Source: Alphaproteobacteria bacterium (lineage in GTDB: Bacteria > Pseudomonadota > Alphaproteobacteria > Rhodospirillales > Rhodospirillaceae). Taken from it: DNA of 64,000 nt. This document shows, piece by piece, positions 33,055 through 41,087 of the stretch (the stretch's first letter is position 1; every line of letters begins with the position of its first letter). The notes under the pieces are model-generated. The model did no database searches. It saw nothing but the letters and a program-made list of their open reading frames with translations, and was not told the origin of the DNA. The stretch lies in NCBI GenBank assembly GCA_030604885.1, contig JAUVUZ010000010.1, positions 1-64,000 on the forward strand. Direction: 5' to 3'. The position numbers were made by a program, and so were the translations under genes.

Positions 33055-33741
33055 ATGGCCCGCTCCCCCCGTTTCGGCATCCCGCGGCTGCGCATCCTGC
33101 CGCTGTTCATCCTCGTCGGCGCGTTGATGTTCGGCGCCCGCGTCGGCAGCCTGTGGCAGATCGGCACCGGCCACGTCCCCGCCGAGCCGCAGGCGGAGCC
33201 GCCGGTGTTCTCGAGCGCGTTCGCCCAGAGCGCCGCCGCCGCCGCCCCGGCGCCCGCGTCGGCCCCCGCCGAGCCGCTTCCCGGCCTCTCCGGCCAGGCC
33301 GCCTACAGCCAGTCGGAAATCGAGGTTCTCCAAAGCCTTGCCACCCGCCGCGCAGAACTCGACAAACGCGAGCGCGAACTCGACCAGCGGCTCGCGGTGC
33401 TCTCCGCCGCCGAGGGGCAGATCGACGCCAAGATTCAAAAGCTGCGAGAGATTCAAACGACTATTGAAGGCCTGATCGAAAAACACGAAGATCAGGAAAA
33501 TCAGAAGATCGAAAATCTGGTCAAGATCTACACGGCGATGAAGCCCAAGGACGCTGCCCGCATCTTCGAGCAGATGGACATGCCGATCCTCATCCAGGTG
33601 GTCAAGGGGATGAAGGAGCGGGTGTCGGCGGCGATCCTTTCGAACATGTCGCCGGATCGGGCCAACGCGGTGACGACGGAACTGGCGATGCAAAGCCGAC
33701 TGCCCGCCGATCTCGTCGGCGAGGCCGGGGGTAAGCGTTGA
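33055..33741 (+). CDS. MotE-like periplasmic/inner-membrane motor protein with MgtE_N-type domain (228 aa)
   Basis: An N-terminal anchor (LRILPLFILVGALMFGARVG) is followed by a Pro/Ala linker and a coiled coil of about 60 residues (RRAELDKRERELDQRLAV onward). A C-terminal MgtE N-domain-like bundle follows (YTAMKPKDAARIFEQMDMPI). This plan is that of MotE, which stabilises MotC in rhizobia. The ATG at 33055 follows GAGGAGAG. A distant role in stator assembly is likely. Confidence 0.75.
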   Translation: MARSPRFGIPRLRILPLFILVGALMFGARVGSLWQIGTGHVPAEPQAEPPVFSSAFAQSAAAAAPAPASAPAEPLPGLSGQAAYSQSEIEVLQSLATRRAELDKRERELDQRLAVLSAAEGQIDAKIQKLREIQTTIEGLIEKHEDQENQKIENLVKIYTAMKPKDAARIFEQMDMPILIQVVKGMKERVSAAILSNMSPDRANAVTTELAMQSRLPADLVGEAGGKR

Positions 33742-33769
33742 CGACTGCCGCTTGCGCGGCGCCAAGGAC

Positions 33770-33799
33770 TTGCGGCCTGTGGACCGCAGCGGGTATATC
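33770..33799 (+). promoter_or_regulatory. Possible sigma-70 promoter for cheY
   Basis: TTGCGG and TATATC are 18 bases apart in the 128-base gap before cheY, which is the largest gap inside this gene series. It would let cheY-cheZ and the following genes be made apart from fliL-fliM. Confidence 0.45.
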
Positions 33800-33869
33800 C
33801 CCCGGCATGGCTTCGGCCAGAGCCGCGCCGGGCGGAATGGATTGAACGGGTTTTCGGGGAGACGTCTTC

Positions 33870-34259
33870 ATGGCAGTTGACAAGAACATGCGCATTCTCA
33901 TCGTCGACGATTACAAGACGATGCTGCGTATCATCCGCAACCTGTTGAAGCAGCTCGGCTTCGACAACATTGACGAGGCCACCGACGGCAGCATGGCGTT
34001 GCAGATGCTGCGCTCGGGCACGACCTACGGCCTGGTGATCTCGGACTGGAACATGGAGCCGATGACCGGCCTCCAGCTTCTCCGCGAGGTGCGCGCCGAC
34101 GCGGGCCTCAAGGCGCTGCCGTTCATCATGGTCACCGCCGAGAGCAAGACCGAGAACGTGATCGCGGCGAAGGAGGCGGGCGTCTCCAACTACATCGTCA
34201 AGCCGTTCAACGCCGAGACGCTCAAGACCAAGATGTCGAGCGTGCTGGGGGACTTCTGA
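33870..34259 (+). CDS. cheY: Chemotaxis response regulator CheY (129 aa)
   Basis: A single receiver domain. Asp13 and Asp14 bind Mg2+, Asp59 (VISDWNMEPMTG) is the phosphorylation site, Thr in VTAESK and Lys in YIVKPF complete the active site. The WNMEPMTGLQ and AGVSNYIVKPFNAETL segments match CheY over other regulators. It signals to FliM encoded upstream and is next to cheZ. Confidence 0.95.
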   Translation: MAVDKNMRILIVDDYKTMLRIIRNLLKQLGFDNIDEATDGSMALQMLRSGTTYGLVISDWNMEPMTGLQLLREVRADAGLKALPFIMVTAESKTENVIAAKEAGVSNYIVKPFNAETLKTKMSSVLGDF

Positions 34260-34287
34260 GAACCCTGTGCTTCGGGGAGTACGCGTA

Positions 34288-34941
34288 ATGACCCACGACG
34301 ACGCCGAAATCGCCTTGCAGAAGAGGCTGGACCTGATCCGCGCGGCCCGCGGCAACGCGGTGCCGCTGGAAGACGTCGCCGAGGTGGTGCGCGCGATCCT
34401 CGACACCATGAGCGGCGAGATCAGCGCCAAGGACCTGCACGTCTACAACGAGCTCGAGGGCCTGGCGCGGATCATCCGCGAAACCAAGCGGGAAATCGCC
34501 GAAATCCGGCCGGAGGAAATCAAGGACGAGTTCCTCCCCACCGCCACCGACGAGCTGGACGCCATCGTCCAGTCCACCGAGACCGCCGCCAACGCGATCC
34601 TCGACGCGGTGGAATCGATCGAGGCGGTGATCCCCAACGTCGACGCGGCGGCGGGCGAGGCGCTCTCCAACGCCACCATGGCGATCTACGAGGGCTGCAA
34701 CTTCCAGGACCTCACCGGCCAGCGCATCTCCAAGGTGGTCAACACCCTGAAGCGCATCGAGGAGCGGGTGAACGTCCTGGTCGAGGCGTTCGGCACCGAC
34801 CTCGAAGGTCTGGCGGCGGGCGTGAGCAGCGGCGGCGGCGGCGACGGCCGCGAGGATTCGCATCTTCTCAACGGACCGCAGCATCCCGAAACCGCCTCCA
34901 GCCAGGACGAGATCGACCGGCTGCTGGCCAGCCTCGGCTGA
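34288..34941 (+). CDS. cheZ: CheZ-type CheY-P phosphatase (217 aa)
   Basis: A long helical hairpin protein with the CheZ catalytic motif CNFQDLTGQRISKVV, where Asp and Gln act on CheY-P, at about residues 139-153. A Gly/Ser linker and a C-terminal amphipathic helix (SQDEIDRLLASLG), the usual CheY tether, follow. The ATG at 34288 has GGGGAG upstream; a GTG seven codons earlier is less likely. It lies 28 bases after cheY. Confidence 0.88.
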   Translation: MTHDDAEIALQKRLDLIRAARGNAVPLEDVAEVVRAILDTMSGEISAKDLHVYNELEGLARIIRETKREIAEIRPEEIKDEFLPTATDELDAIVQSTETAANAILDAVESIEAVIPNVDAAAGEALSNATMAIYEGCNFQDLTGQRISKVVNTLKRIEERVNVLVEAFGTDLEGLAAGVSSGGGGDGREDSHLLNGPQHPETASSQDEIDRLLASLG

Positions 34942-34975
34942 TCCGCCGGGTCGCCGACCAACCGGAGGGATGCGG

Positions 34976-35641
34976 GTGACACCGGGCGTATTCACGGGAG
35001 ATCGCGAGTTCGCCGACGCCTCGCCGCGCGCGGGCGCGACGGCGGCGCTGTTCCTGTCGCTCTACCTCGTGCTGCTGGCGTTCTTCATCCTCCTGGTGGC
35101 GATGTCCGAGGGGCGCTCGCACCGCAGCGGCGCCATCCTCGACGGCCTCGTCCAGCGGTTCGCCGAGGGCGGCGCGGGCGACGCCCCGCGCCCCGCCTCC
35201 GACCTCGGCGATCTCGTCTCGCCCGCCCAGTTCCTCGGCGCCGTGACCCGGGTCTACGAAGCCGCGATCCCGGCGGCGCGCTTCGAGGAAGTGGTGCCCG
35301 GCCGGGTGATGCAGCTGTCGCTGCACGCCGACGCCCTGTTCGAACACGACACCGAAATCCTCCGCCCGGCGCAGCGCCGTGCCTTCGCCCAGTTGGTGGC
35401 CTCGCTCTCGGCGCCGCCGCCCGGCACGCGCTACGTGGTCGAGGCGGCGTTCGGCGTCGACGCGCCCGAGCGCCTGCTGCCGGTGGCGAGCGCCCGCGCG
35501 ATGCGCCGCGCCGCCCTCGTCGCCGAGGCGTTCGCCGCCGAGGGCGCCCCGCCCGGCACCGCGGTGGCGGCGCTCGAACCCGGCGACCCGGCGGCGGTGC
35601 GGCTGATCTTCCGCGTCGAGGACGCGCGGGGGGCGCCATGA
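34976..35641 (+). CDS. MotB-like protein lacking the ion-binding aspartate (221 aa)
   Basis: A single membrane helix (LFLSLYLVLLAFFILLVAMS, about residues 25-44) aligns with the MotB helix, but the Asp that carries the proton is replaced. No acidic residue lies in the helix. The rest is a shortened OmpA-like periplasmic domain (MQLSLHADALFEHDTEILRP, AERLLPVASARAMR-type pattern). The GTG at 34976 has GGAGG seven bases upstream, while the ATG at 34970 sits directly on that site. It overlaps the next MotB-like gene by four bases. It may be a partner for a heteromeric stator or an inactive regulator. Confidence 0.7.
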   Translation: MTPGVFTGDREFADASPRAGATAALFLSLYLVLLAFFILLVAMSEGRSHRSGAILDGLVQRFAEGGAGDAPRPASDLGDLVSPAQFLGAVTRVYEAAIPAARFEEVVPGRVMQLSLHADALFEHDTEILRPAQRRAFAQLVASLSAPPPGTRYVVEAAFGVDAPERLLPVASARAMRRAALVAEAFAAEGAPPGTAVAALEPGDPAAVRLIFRVEDARGAP

Positions 35642-36312
35642 CCGATCCCCGCGCCCTCGCCCGGTGGGAAGGCGGCGACCTCGACGCGGCGCCGCCGCCC
35701 GAGATCCGCACGCCGTGGATGCTCACCTTCGCCGACGTGGTGTCCCTGCTGCTCACCTTCTTCGTGCTGATGTTCGCCCTCTCGGGCGTGCCGGAGGCGC
35801 GCTGGAGCGGCGTCGCGCAGTCGCTGTCGCGCGCCCTCAACCCGGCGATCGTCGCCGCGCCCGAAGGCTCGGCGCTCAAGAACGTCGCCCGCGCCCCCGC
35901 CGTGGCGGGGGCCGACCTCGGCTACCTCGCGAGCCTGCTCGAAGGGGTGCTGCGCGACGCGCCGGACCTCGCCGCCGCGCGGGTGTCGCTGGAGGGCGAG
36001 CGCCTGGCGCTGCATTTGCCGGAGAGCGCCTTCGCCCCCGCCTCGCCGATGATCGCCCCGGGCGCCCGCGCCGCGGTGACCGCCCTCGCCGAGGCGCTTT
36101 CGGGCATCGACAACCGCATCGCGGTGACGGTGACGGGGGAGGGGGCCGCGCCGGGCTATGCCTCGGCCGTGGAATTCTCGCTCGCGCGTGCCGCGAGCCT
36201 CGCCAACGCGCTGCGCGCGGGTGGCGTCGAAAGGCCGCTGCGCGCCGCCGCCCGTTCGGGCGCGGCGGCGGTGGAAATCGTGATTTCGCCGGACAAGGGA
36301 AGCGCACCGTGA
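35638..36312 (+). CDS. MotB-like protein with conserved stator aspartate (224 aa)
   Basis: The segment PWMLTFADVVSLLLTFFVLM holds Asp33 in the position of E. coli MotB Asp32, the ion-carrying residue. The periplasmic part is short and only weakly like OmpA peptidoglycan-binding domains (ISPDKGSAP end, ARAASLANALRAGGVE helix). It pairs with the gene just upstream (four-base overlap) and overlaps the next gene by four bases (GTGA). No MotA gene is in this window, so the channel partner must be elsewhere. Confidence 0.75.
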   Translation: MTDPRALARWEGGDLDAAPPPEIRTPWMLTFADVVSLLLTFFVLMFALSGVPEARWSGVAQSLSRALNPAIVAAPEGSALKNVARAPAVAGADLGYLASLLEGVLRDAPDLAAARVSLEGERLALHLPESAFAPASPMIAPGARAAVTALAEALSGIDNRIAVTVTGEGAAPGYASAVEFSLARAASLANALRAGGVERPLRAAARSGAAAVEIVISPDKGSAP

Positions 36313-39300
36313 TTCGTTTGTTGCGCCTGTGCGCGTTGGTCCTGCCGCTGTTGATGTCGTCCCTCGCCCAAGCCGCCGAGTTGCGCGCGGGCATCCACGA
36401 CGACTTCGGCCGCATCGTCGTCGAATGGCCGGAGCCGGTGAAGTTCCAGGCACGGGTGGAAGGCCAGCGGCTGGTGGTGGAGTTCGACCGGGCGCTCGAC
36501 GCCGACCCGGCGACCCTGGTGCCACGCCTGCCCGCCTACCTGCGCGCCGCGCGGCGGGAGGAGGGCGGCCGCCGCGTCGTCTTCGACCTCAAGGGGCCGA
36601 CCGCGCTCGCCGCCCAGACCTTCGGCAACTCGGTGGTGCTCGACCTCTCCCGCGCCGCCCAGCCCGCTCAGGCGCAGCCGCAGCCGCAGGCGGCCGCCGA
36701 GGCCGCGGTGCCGGTGCGGGTGGGCATCCACGCCGACCGCACCCGCCTGGTGTTCGACTGGCCGCGCCGCGTCGGCTACGGCGTGAGCTTCGCCGACGGC
36801 CGCGCCACGGTACGCTTCGACGCCCCCGGCCGGGTGGACCTGCCGCAACTGCGCGCCGACCTGCCCGACGCCTTCAAGGACGTGCGCGAGGAGAGCCGCG
36901 CGCCGCTCACGGTGTCGCTGCCCGCCGCCGCCCTGCCCAAGCACTTCCGCGCCGGAACCGGCGGCCGCGCCGTGGCGGTGGACGCGGTGCCGCCCGGCGC
37001 CGCCGCGCCGTCGCCCGCCGCGAAGCCCGAAACCGCGAAGCCCGACGCGCCGAAGCCCGAGGCCGCCAAGCCCGCCAAGCCGGCAACGCCCGAGACCGCC
37101 AAGGCCGCGCCCGCCGCGCCGCCGCCCGCCGACGCCGACAAGCCGCAGGGCCAGGTGGTGAGCCTGAGCTTCTCGTGGGACCAGCCCACCGGCATCGCGG
37201 TGTTCCGCCGCGCCGGATACGTCTGGATCGTCTTCGACCGGCCGCACTCGGTGGACCTGCCGCTGCTGCGCCGCCTCGGCAAGGGCGTGGTGGAGGACAT
37301 CGAGCAGATTCCCAGCGGCCGCGCCACCATCGTGCGGGTGCTGGTGCCGCCCGCGATCAACCCCAGCCTGCGCCGCGAGGGCCTGCTGTGGATCGTCGAC
37401 TTCATGGCGCAGCCGCTGCGCCCCTTGCGCTCCATCGAGGTGCAGCCGCAGATGGCCGCCACCGGCGGGCCGCGCCTGTTCCTGCCGCTCGCCGAGGGCG
37501 GGCTGCCGGTGTCGGTGGTGGACCCGGAGGTGGGCGACACGATGTGGGTGGTGCCGGTGATCCCGCTGGGCTACGGCGTCGCGCCCGAGCGCCGCTACAC
37601 CGACGCGATCCTCCCCGCCACCGCCCAGGGCGTGGTGGTGGTGCCGCGCGCCGACGACGTGGAGGTGACCTCCAACCGCAACGGCGTCGAGATTTCCCGC
37701 CGCGGCGGCGGCCTGCGGATTTCCGGCCCCGGCTCGGCGGCGGCCGCCCTGGCGGGCGCGATTTCCGAAACCCCGATCACCAAGGTGTTCGACCTCGGCG
37801 TGTGGATCGGCGGCGGCGAGCCGACCTTCGTCGCCGACCGCCGCCAGCTCTACGACAAGATCGTCGCCGCCGATCCCACCCGCCGCAACCCGGCGCGCAT
37901 GGACCTGGCGCGCTTCTACCTCGCCCACGGCTACGACGCCGAGGCCCTCGGCGTGCTGCGCGCGATCGCCAACGACGACCCGAAGATCGCCGAGCAGCCG
38001 AGCTTCCTCGCGGTGCGCGGCGGCGCCAGCTACCTCATCCACCGCCCCGAGGACGCGCTCGCCGACCTCGGCAGCGAAACCCTCGGCGCCTCCAACGAGG
38101 CGCAGTTCTGGCGGGCGCTCGCCACCCTCGCGATCGTGCCGCCGCGCGACAAGGGCGACCTCGCCGACGCGGTGCTGCGGGTGCGGGCCGCCGCCCCGGT
38201 GCTGAAGGACTATCCGGCGCGGCTGCGCGCCCGGCTGGCGCTGGACGCCGCCCAGGCTCTCGCCGACGCGGGCGACGACACCGGCGTGCGCAACTTCCTC
38301 GACCTCGCCAAGCGCGACGACGCCTCCCTCTCCGAGCAGGCGGAGGCCGCCTACCTCACCGGCCGGATGCACGCGGGGCAGGGCGCCCTCGATTCCGCCA
38401 TCGAGGATTACCGCCGCGCCGAGGAGATGATGGTGCGCCCGTTCCGCGCCCGCGCCGCCTACGACCGCATCGTGCTGATGCACCGCATGGGCAAGCTCTC
38501 CGACGCCGAGGCCATCGACGGCCTCGACCGCCTGCGCTTCGCCTGGCGGGGCGACGACTTCGAATACAAGCTGTTGAAGACCTTGGCCGAGTTCCAGCTT
38601 CAGGCGAAGCGCTACGGCGACGGCCTGCGGGTGCTCAAGCAGATGGCCGGATACTTCCGCCAGACGCCGGGCCTCGCCGACGTCACCGAGCTGATGCGCA
38701 CCACCTTCCGCGAGCTGTACCTCAACAACCGCGCCGACGACATGCCGCCGGTGCGCGCCATCGCGCTGTTCGAGGAATTCCGCGAGCTGACCCCCACCGG
38801 GCCGGATGGCGACGAGATGATCCGCAAGCTCGCCGACCGTCTGGTGGGCGTGGACCTGCTCGCCCAGGCGGCGCAGCTCCTCGACCACCAGGTGCAGACC
38901 CGCCTCCAGGGGGTGGACAAGGCCCGCGTCGGCGCGCGCCTCGCGCTGGTGCAGTTGCTCAACCAGCAGCCCGCCCTGGCGCTCGCCGCGATCAAGGGGT
39001 CGGAGGCGCCGGGCCTGCCCGCCGACCTCGCCCGCCAGCGCGAGCTGTTGCGCGCCCGCGCCCTGGCCGACCTCGGTCAGGCGGAGGCGGGCCTCAAGAT
39101 GCTCGCCGCCGAAAACGGCGACGAGGCCAACCTGCTGAAGGCCGAGATCCAGTGGCGCCAGCAGAACTGGGCGGGTGCGGCGGAGGCCCTGTCGCGCGCC
39201 ATCCACGTGCCCGACGAGGGCACGCAGATGTCCGCGGCGATGCGCCAGCGGGTGCTGCAATGGGTCACCGCGCTCAGGCTCTCCGACCAGCGCCGCGACA

Positions 39301-39506
39301 TCGCCCAGGTGCGCCGCGACTATCTGCCCTACATGAACGCGACGCCGGAATACGACGCCTTCAATCTTCTCACCAATCGTACCGCCGCCGGGTTGATCGA
39401 CATGGCCGCGGTGGAGGAACAGATCAAGCAGGCGGAAAACTTCCGCTCGTTCCTCGGCGAGTACAAGACTCGCATGCAGCAGTCGGGACTTTCGGCGATC
39501 AACTGA
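36309..39506 (+). CDS. Large periplasmic AMIN-like/TPR repeat protein of the flagellar operon (1065 aa)
   Basis: A signal peptide is clear (LCALVLPLLMSSLAQA, cut after residue about 21). Residues 22-225 hold two AMIN-like beta modules (HDDFGRIVVEWPEPVKF; HADRTRLVFDWPRRVGYGV). A linker rich in Ala, Pro and Lys (about 228-280) precedes a third such module (SFSWDQPTGIAVFRRAGYVW). From about 520 to the end there are TPR-like helices. AMIN domains elsewhere localise proteins to peptidoglycan or secretin complexes. The GTG start overlaps the MotB-like gene upstream. A role in holding the stator or basal body in the periplasm is plausible but not proven. Confidence 0.7.
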   Translation: MIRLLRLCALVLPLLMSSLAQAAELRAGIHDDFGRIVVEWPEPVKFQARVEGQRLVVEFDRALDADPATLVPRLPAYLRAARREEGGRRVVFDLKGPTALAAQTFGNSVVLDLSRAAQPAQAQPQPQAAAEAAVPVRVGIHADRTRLVFDWPRRVGYGVSFADGRATVRFDAPGRVDLPQLRADLPDAFKDVREESRAPLTVSLPAAALPKHFRAGTGGRAVAVDAVPPGAAAPSPAAKPETAKPDAPKPEAAKPAKPATPETAKAAPAAPPPADADKPQGQVVSLSFSWDQPTGIAVFRRAGYVWIVFDRPHSVDLPLLRRLGKGVVEDIEQIPSGRATIVRVLVPPAINPSLRREGLLWIVDFMAQPLRPLRSIEVQPQMAATGGPRLFLPLAEGGLPVSVVDPEVGDTMWVVPVIPLGYGVAPERRYTDAILPATAQGVVVVPRADDVEVTSNRNGVEISRRGGGLRISGPGSAAAALAGAISETPITKVFDLGVWIGGGEPTFVADRRQLYDKIVAADPTRRNPARMDLARFYLAHGYDAEALGVLRAIANDDPKIAEQPSFLAVRGGASYLIHRPEDALADLGSETLGASNEAQFWRALATLAIVPPRDKGDLADAVLRVRAAAPVLKDYPARLRARLALDAAQALADAGDDTGVRNFLDLAKRDDASLSEQAEAAYLTGRMHAGQGALDSAIEDYRRAEEMMVRPFRARAAYDRIVLMHRMGKLSDAEAIDGLDRLRFAWRGDDFEYKLLKTLAEFQLQAKRYGDGLRVLKQMAGYFRQTPGLADVTELMRTTFRELYLNNRADDMPPVRAIALFEEFRELTPTGPDGDEMIRKLADRLVGVDLLAQAAQLLDHQVQTRLQGVDKARVGARLALVQLLNQQPALALAAIKGSEAPGLPADLARQRELLRARALADLGQAEAGLKMLAAENGDEANLLKAEIQWRQQNWAGAAEALSRAIHVPDEGTQMSAAMRQRVLQWVTALRLSDQRRDIAQVRRDYLPYMNATPEYDAFNLLTNRTAAGLIDMAAVEEQIKQAENFRSFLGEYKTRMQQSGLSAIN

Positions 39507-39612
39507 CGCCGGACGCTTCCACGGATGGATGCCGCACCCCATGTATACGCCATGCATGGGGGCGGTTCGATTTTTCTTGCATTCCCGACCCCCATGGCCC
39601 AAAACACGCGTT

Positions 39613-39630
39613 CCAGAAAAAACGTTCTGG
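39613..39630 (+). promoter_or_regulatory. Inverted repeat upstream of speD
   Basis: CCAGAA-AAAACG-TTCTGG is a perfect 6-bp repeat 29 bases before the speD start. A second one, CCCCATG with CATGGGG near 39537-39560, lies further up in the same 152-base gap. They could be an operator or an mRNA hairpin that controls polyamine synthesis. Confidence 0.4.
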
Positions 39631-39658
39631 TCCATCTGCTGGTTAGGAGTGGGGAATC

Positions 39659-40168
39659 ATGAAAAATGTTTCTCTGGCCACCCAACTGGGGATGAACTCG
39701 GAAAAGGATCTGAGAGACTCCCAAAACGGTACGGTTGGTGCGCCCGTGGTGCGATCCGCGGGGGCTCGCTTGTGGCCTGTTGTCGACAACGGCAACGACT
39801 ATTTCGTCGAGCGCGACGGCGTCAAGTTCGCCGGGACGCATCTCATCATCGACCTTTGGGGGGCGACCAATCTCGATCGCCTCGAGATCGTCGAACAAAC
39901 GCTGACCGCTGCGGCCGAGGAGGCCGGGGCGACGATCCTGCACACGCATCTTCACCATTTCACGCCCAACGGCGGGATCTCGGGGGTGCTGGTGCTGGCG
40001 GAAAGCCACATCTCGATCCACACCTGGCCGGAGCGCAACTACGCCGCGCTCGACGTGTTCATGTGCGGGACGTGCGATCCCTACAAGTGTATCCCCAAGC
40101 TCCGGGAAGCCTTCCACCCGGCGCACATCACCTTGAACGAGCACAAGCGCGGAATGACGACGTGGTGA
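39659..40168 (+). CDS. speD: S-adenosylmethionine decarboxylase proenzyme SpeD (169 aa)
   Basis: The enzyme makes decarboxylated SAM, the aminopropyl donor for spermidine. The proenzyme cuts itself before the serine in LAESHISIHTWPERNY, which becomes the pyruvoyl group. HTHLHHF and FMCGTCDPYK carry the catalytic His and Cys. There are about 45 extra N-terminal residues compared with the short Bacillus-type enzyme. It overlaps speE by four bases. Confidence 0.94.
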   Translation: MKNVSLATQLGMNSEKDLRDSQNGTVGAPVVRSAGARLWPVVDNGNDYFVERDGVKFAGTHLIIDLWGATNLDRLEIVEQTLTAAAEEAGATILHTHLHHFTPNGGISGVLVLAESHISIHTWPERNYAALDVFMCGTCDPYKCIPKLREAFHPAHITLNEHKRGMTTW

Positions 40169-41010
40169 CACGCTTCGTCGAGGCGCTCTATCCCGACTGG
40201 CAGCAGGCGTTCGAAGGCGTGCGCCTGCTGCACCGGGAAACCACGCCGTATCAGGAGCTTGCCGTCTACGAGACGCCGGGCTTCGGCACCCTGCTCGCCC
40301 TCGACGGCGTGGTGCAGACCACCACCGCCGACGAGTTCGTCTATCACGAGATGATCGTGCATCCGGCGCTCGTCGCCCACGGCGCCGCCAAGGCGGTGCT
40401 GGTGGTGGGCGGCGGCGACGGCGGCTGCCTGCGCGAAATCCTCAAGCACCCGGTGGAGCGGGTGGTCCTCGCCGAGATCGACGAACGCGTCGTCGCGGTG
40501 TCGAAGGCGTTCCTGCCCGGCCTTGCGGCGGGCGCGTTCGACGACCCGCGGGTCGAGGTGCGGATCGGCGACGGCCTCGCGTTCGTCGCCGAAACTCAGG
40601 AAACGTTCGACGTCATCGTCGTCGATTCCACCGATCCGGAAGGGCCGGGCGAGGCGCTGTTCACCGAAAAATTCTACGCCGACTGCGCGCGCATCCTCAA
40701 TCCGCGCGGCGTCGTCGTCACCCAGTCGGGCGTGCCGTTCCGCCAGCCGCGCGGCCTCGGTCTCTCCTACCGCCGCCTCGCCTCGGCGTTCGCCGACGTC
40801 ACCTTCGCCACCTGCGCGGTGCCCACCTACGTCGGCGGCCTGATGACCCTCGGCTGGGCGTCGCAGGACCCCTCGCTGCGCCGCCTCGGCGTCGAGAGCC
40901 TGCGCGCGGTGGCCGAGGCGCGCGGCCTCGCCACGCGCTATTACACGCCGGAGGTTCATCTGGCGGCGTTCGCATTGCCGCGGTACATTCAAGAGCTTTT
41001 GGTGCCCTGA
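40165..41010 (+). CDS. speE: Spermidine synthase SpeE (281 aa)
   Basis: The enzyme moves the aminopropyl group to putrescine. It has LDGVVQTTTADEFVYHEMIV, the GGGDGGCLREILKH nucleotide loop, VVLAEIDERVV, and DVIVVDSTDPEGPGEALFT with the catalytic Asp. The GTG start overlaps the speD stop (GTGA), so the two enzymes are made together. Confidence 0.95.
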   Translation: MTRFVEALYPDWQQAFEGVRLLHRETTPYQELAVYETPGFGTLLALDGVVQTTTADEFVYHEMIVHPALVAHGAAKAVLVVGGGDGGCLREILKHPVERVVLAEIDERVVAVSKAFLPGLAAGAFDDPRVEVRIGDGLAFVAETQETFDVIVVDSTDPEGPGEALFTEKFYADCARILNPRGVVVTQSGVPFRQPRGLGLSYRRLASAFADVTFATCAVPTYVGGLMTLGWASQDPSLRRLGVESLRAVAEARGLATRYYTPEVHLAAFALPRYIQELLVP

Positions 41011-41087
41011 AACCGCGCGCGAGACGCGGGCAGGAAGGGAGGCTTGGTTCCCGACTCCACCACCACGTCACTCCAAGGAGAATTCGG

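Noticed and set aside
34970..34975. ATG at 34970 as the start of the first MotB-like gene
   Set aside because: It lies directly on the GGAGG ribosome site. The GTG six bases later has ideal spacing.
35638..36312. Naming the second MotB-like gene motB outright
   Set aside because: The aspartate helix fits, but the periplasmic domain is short and unlike standard MotB, and no motA is adjacent. I therefore left the symbol empty.
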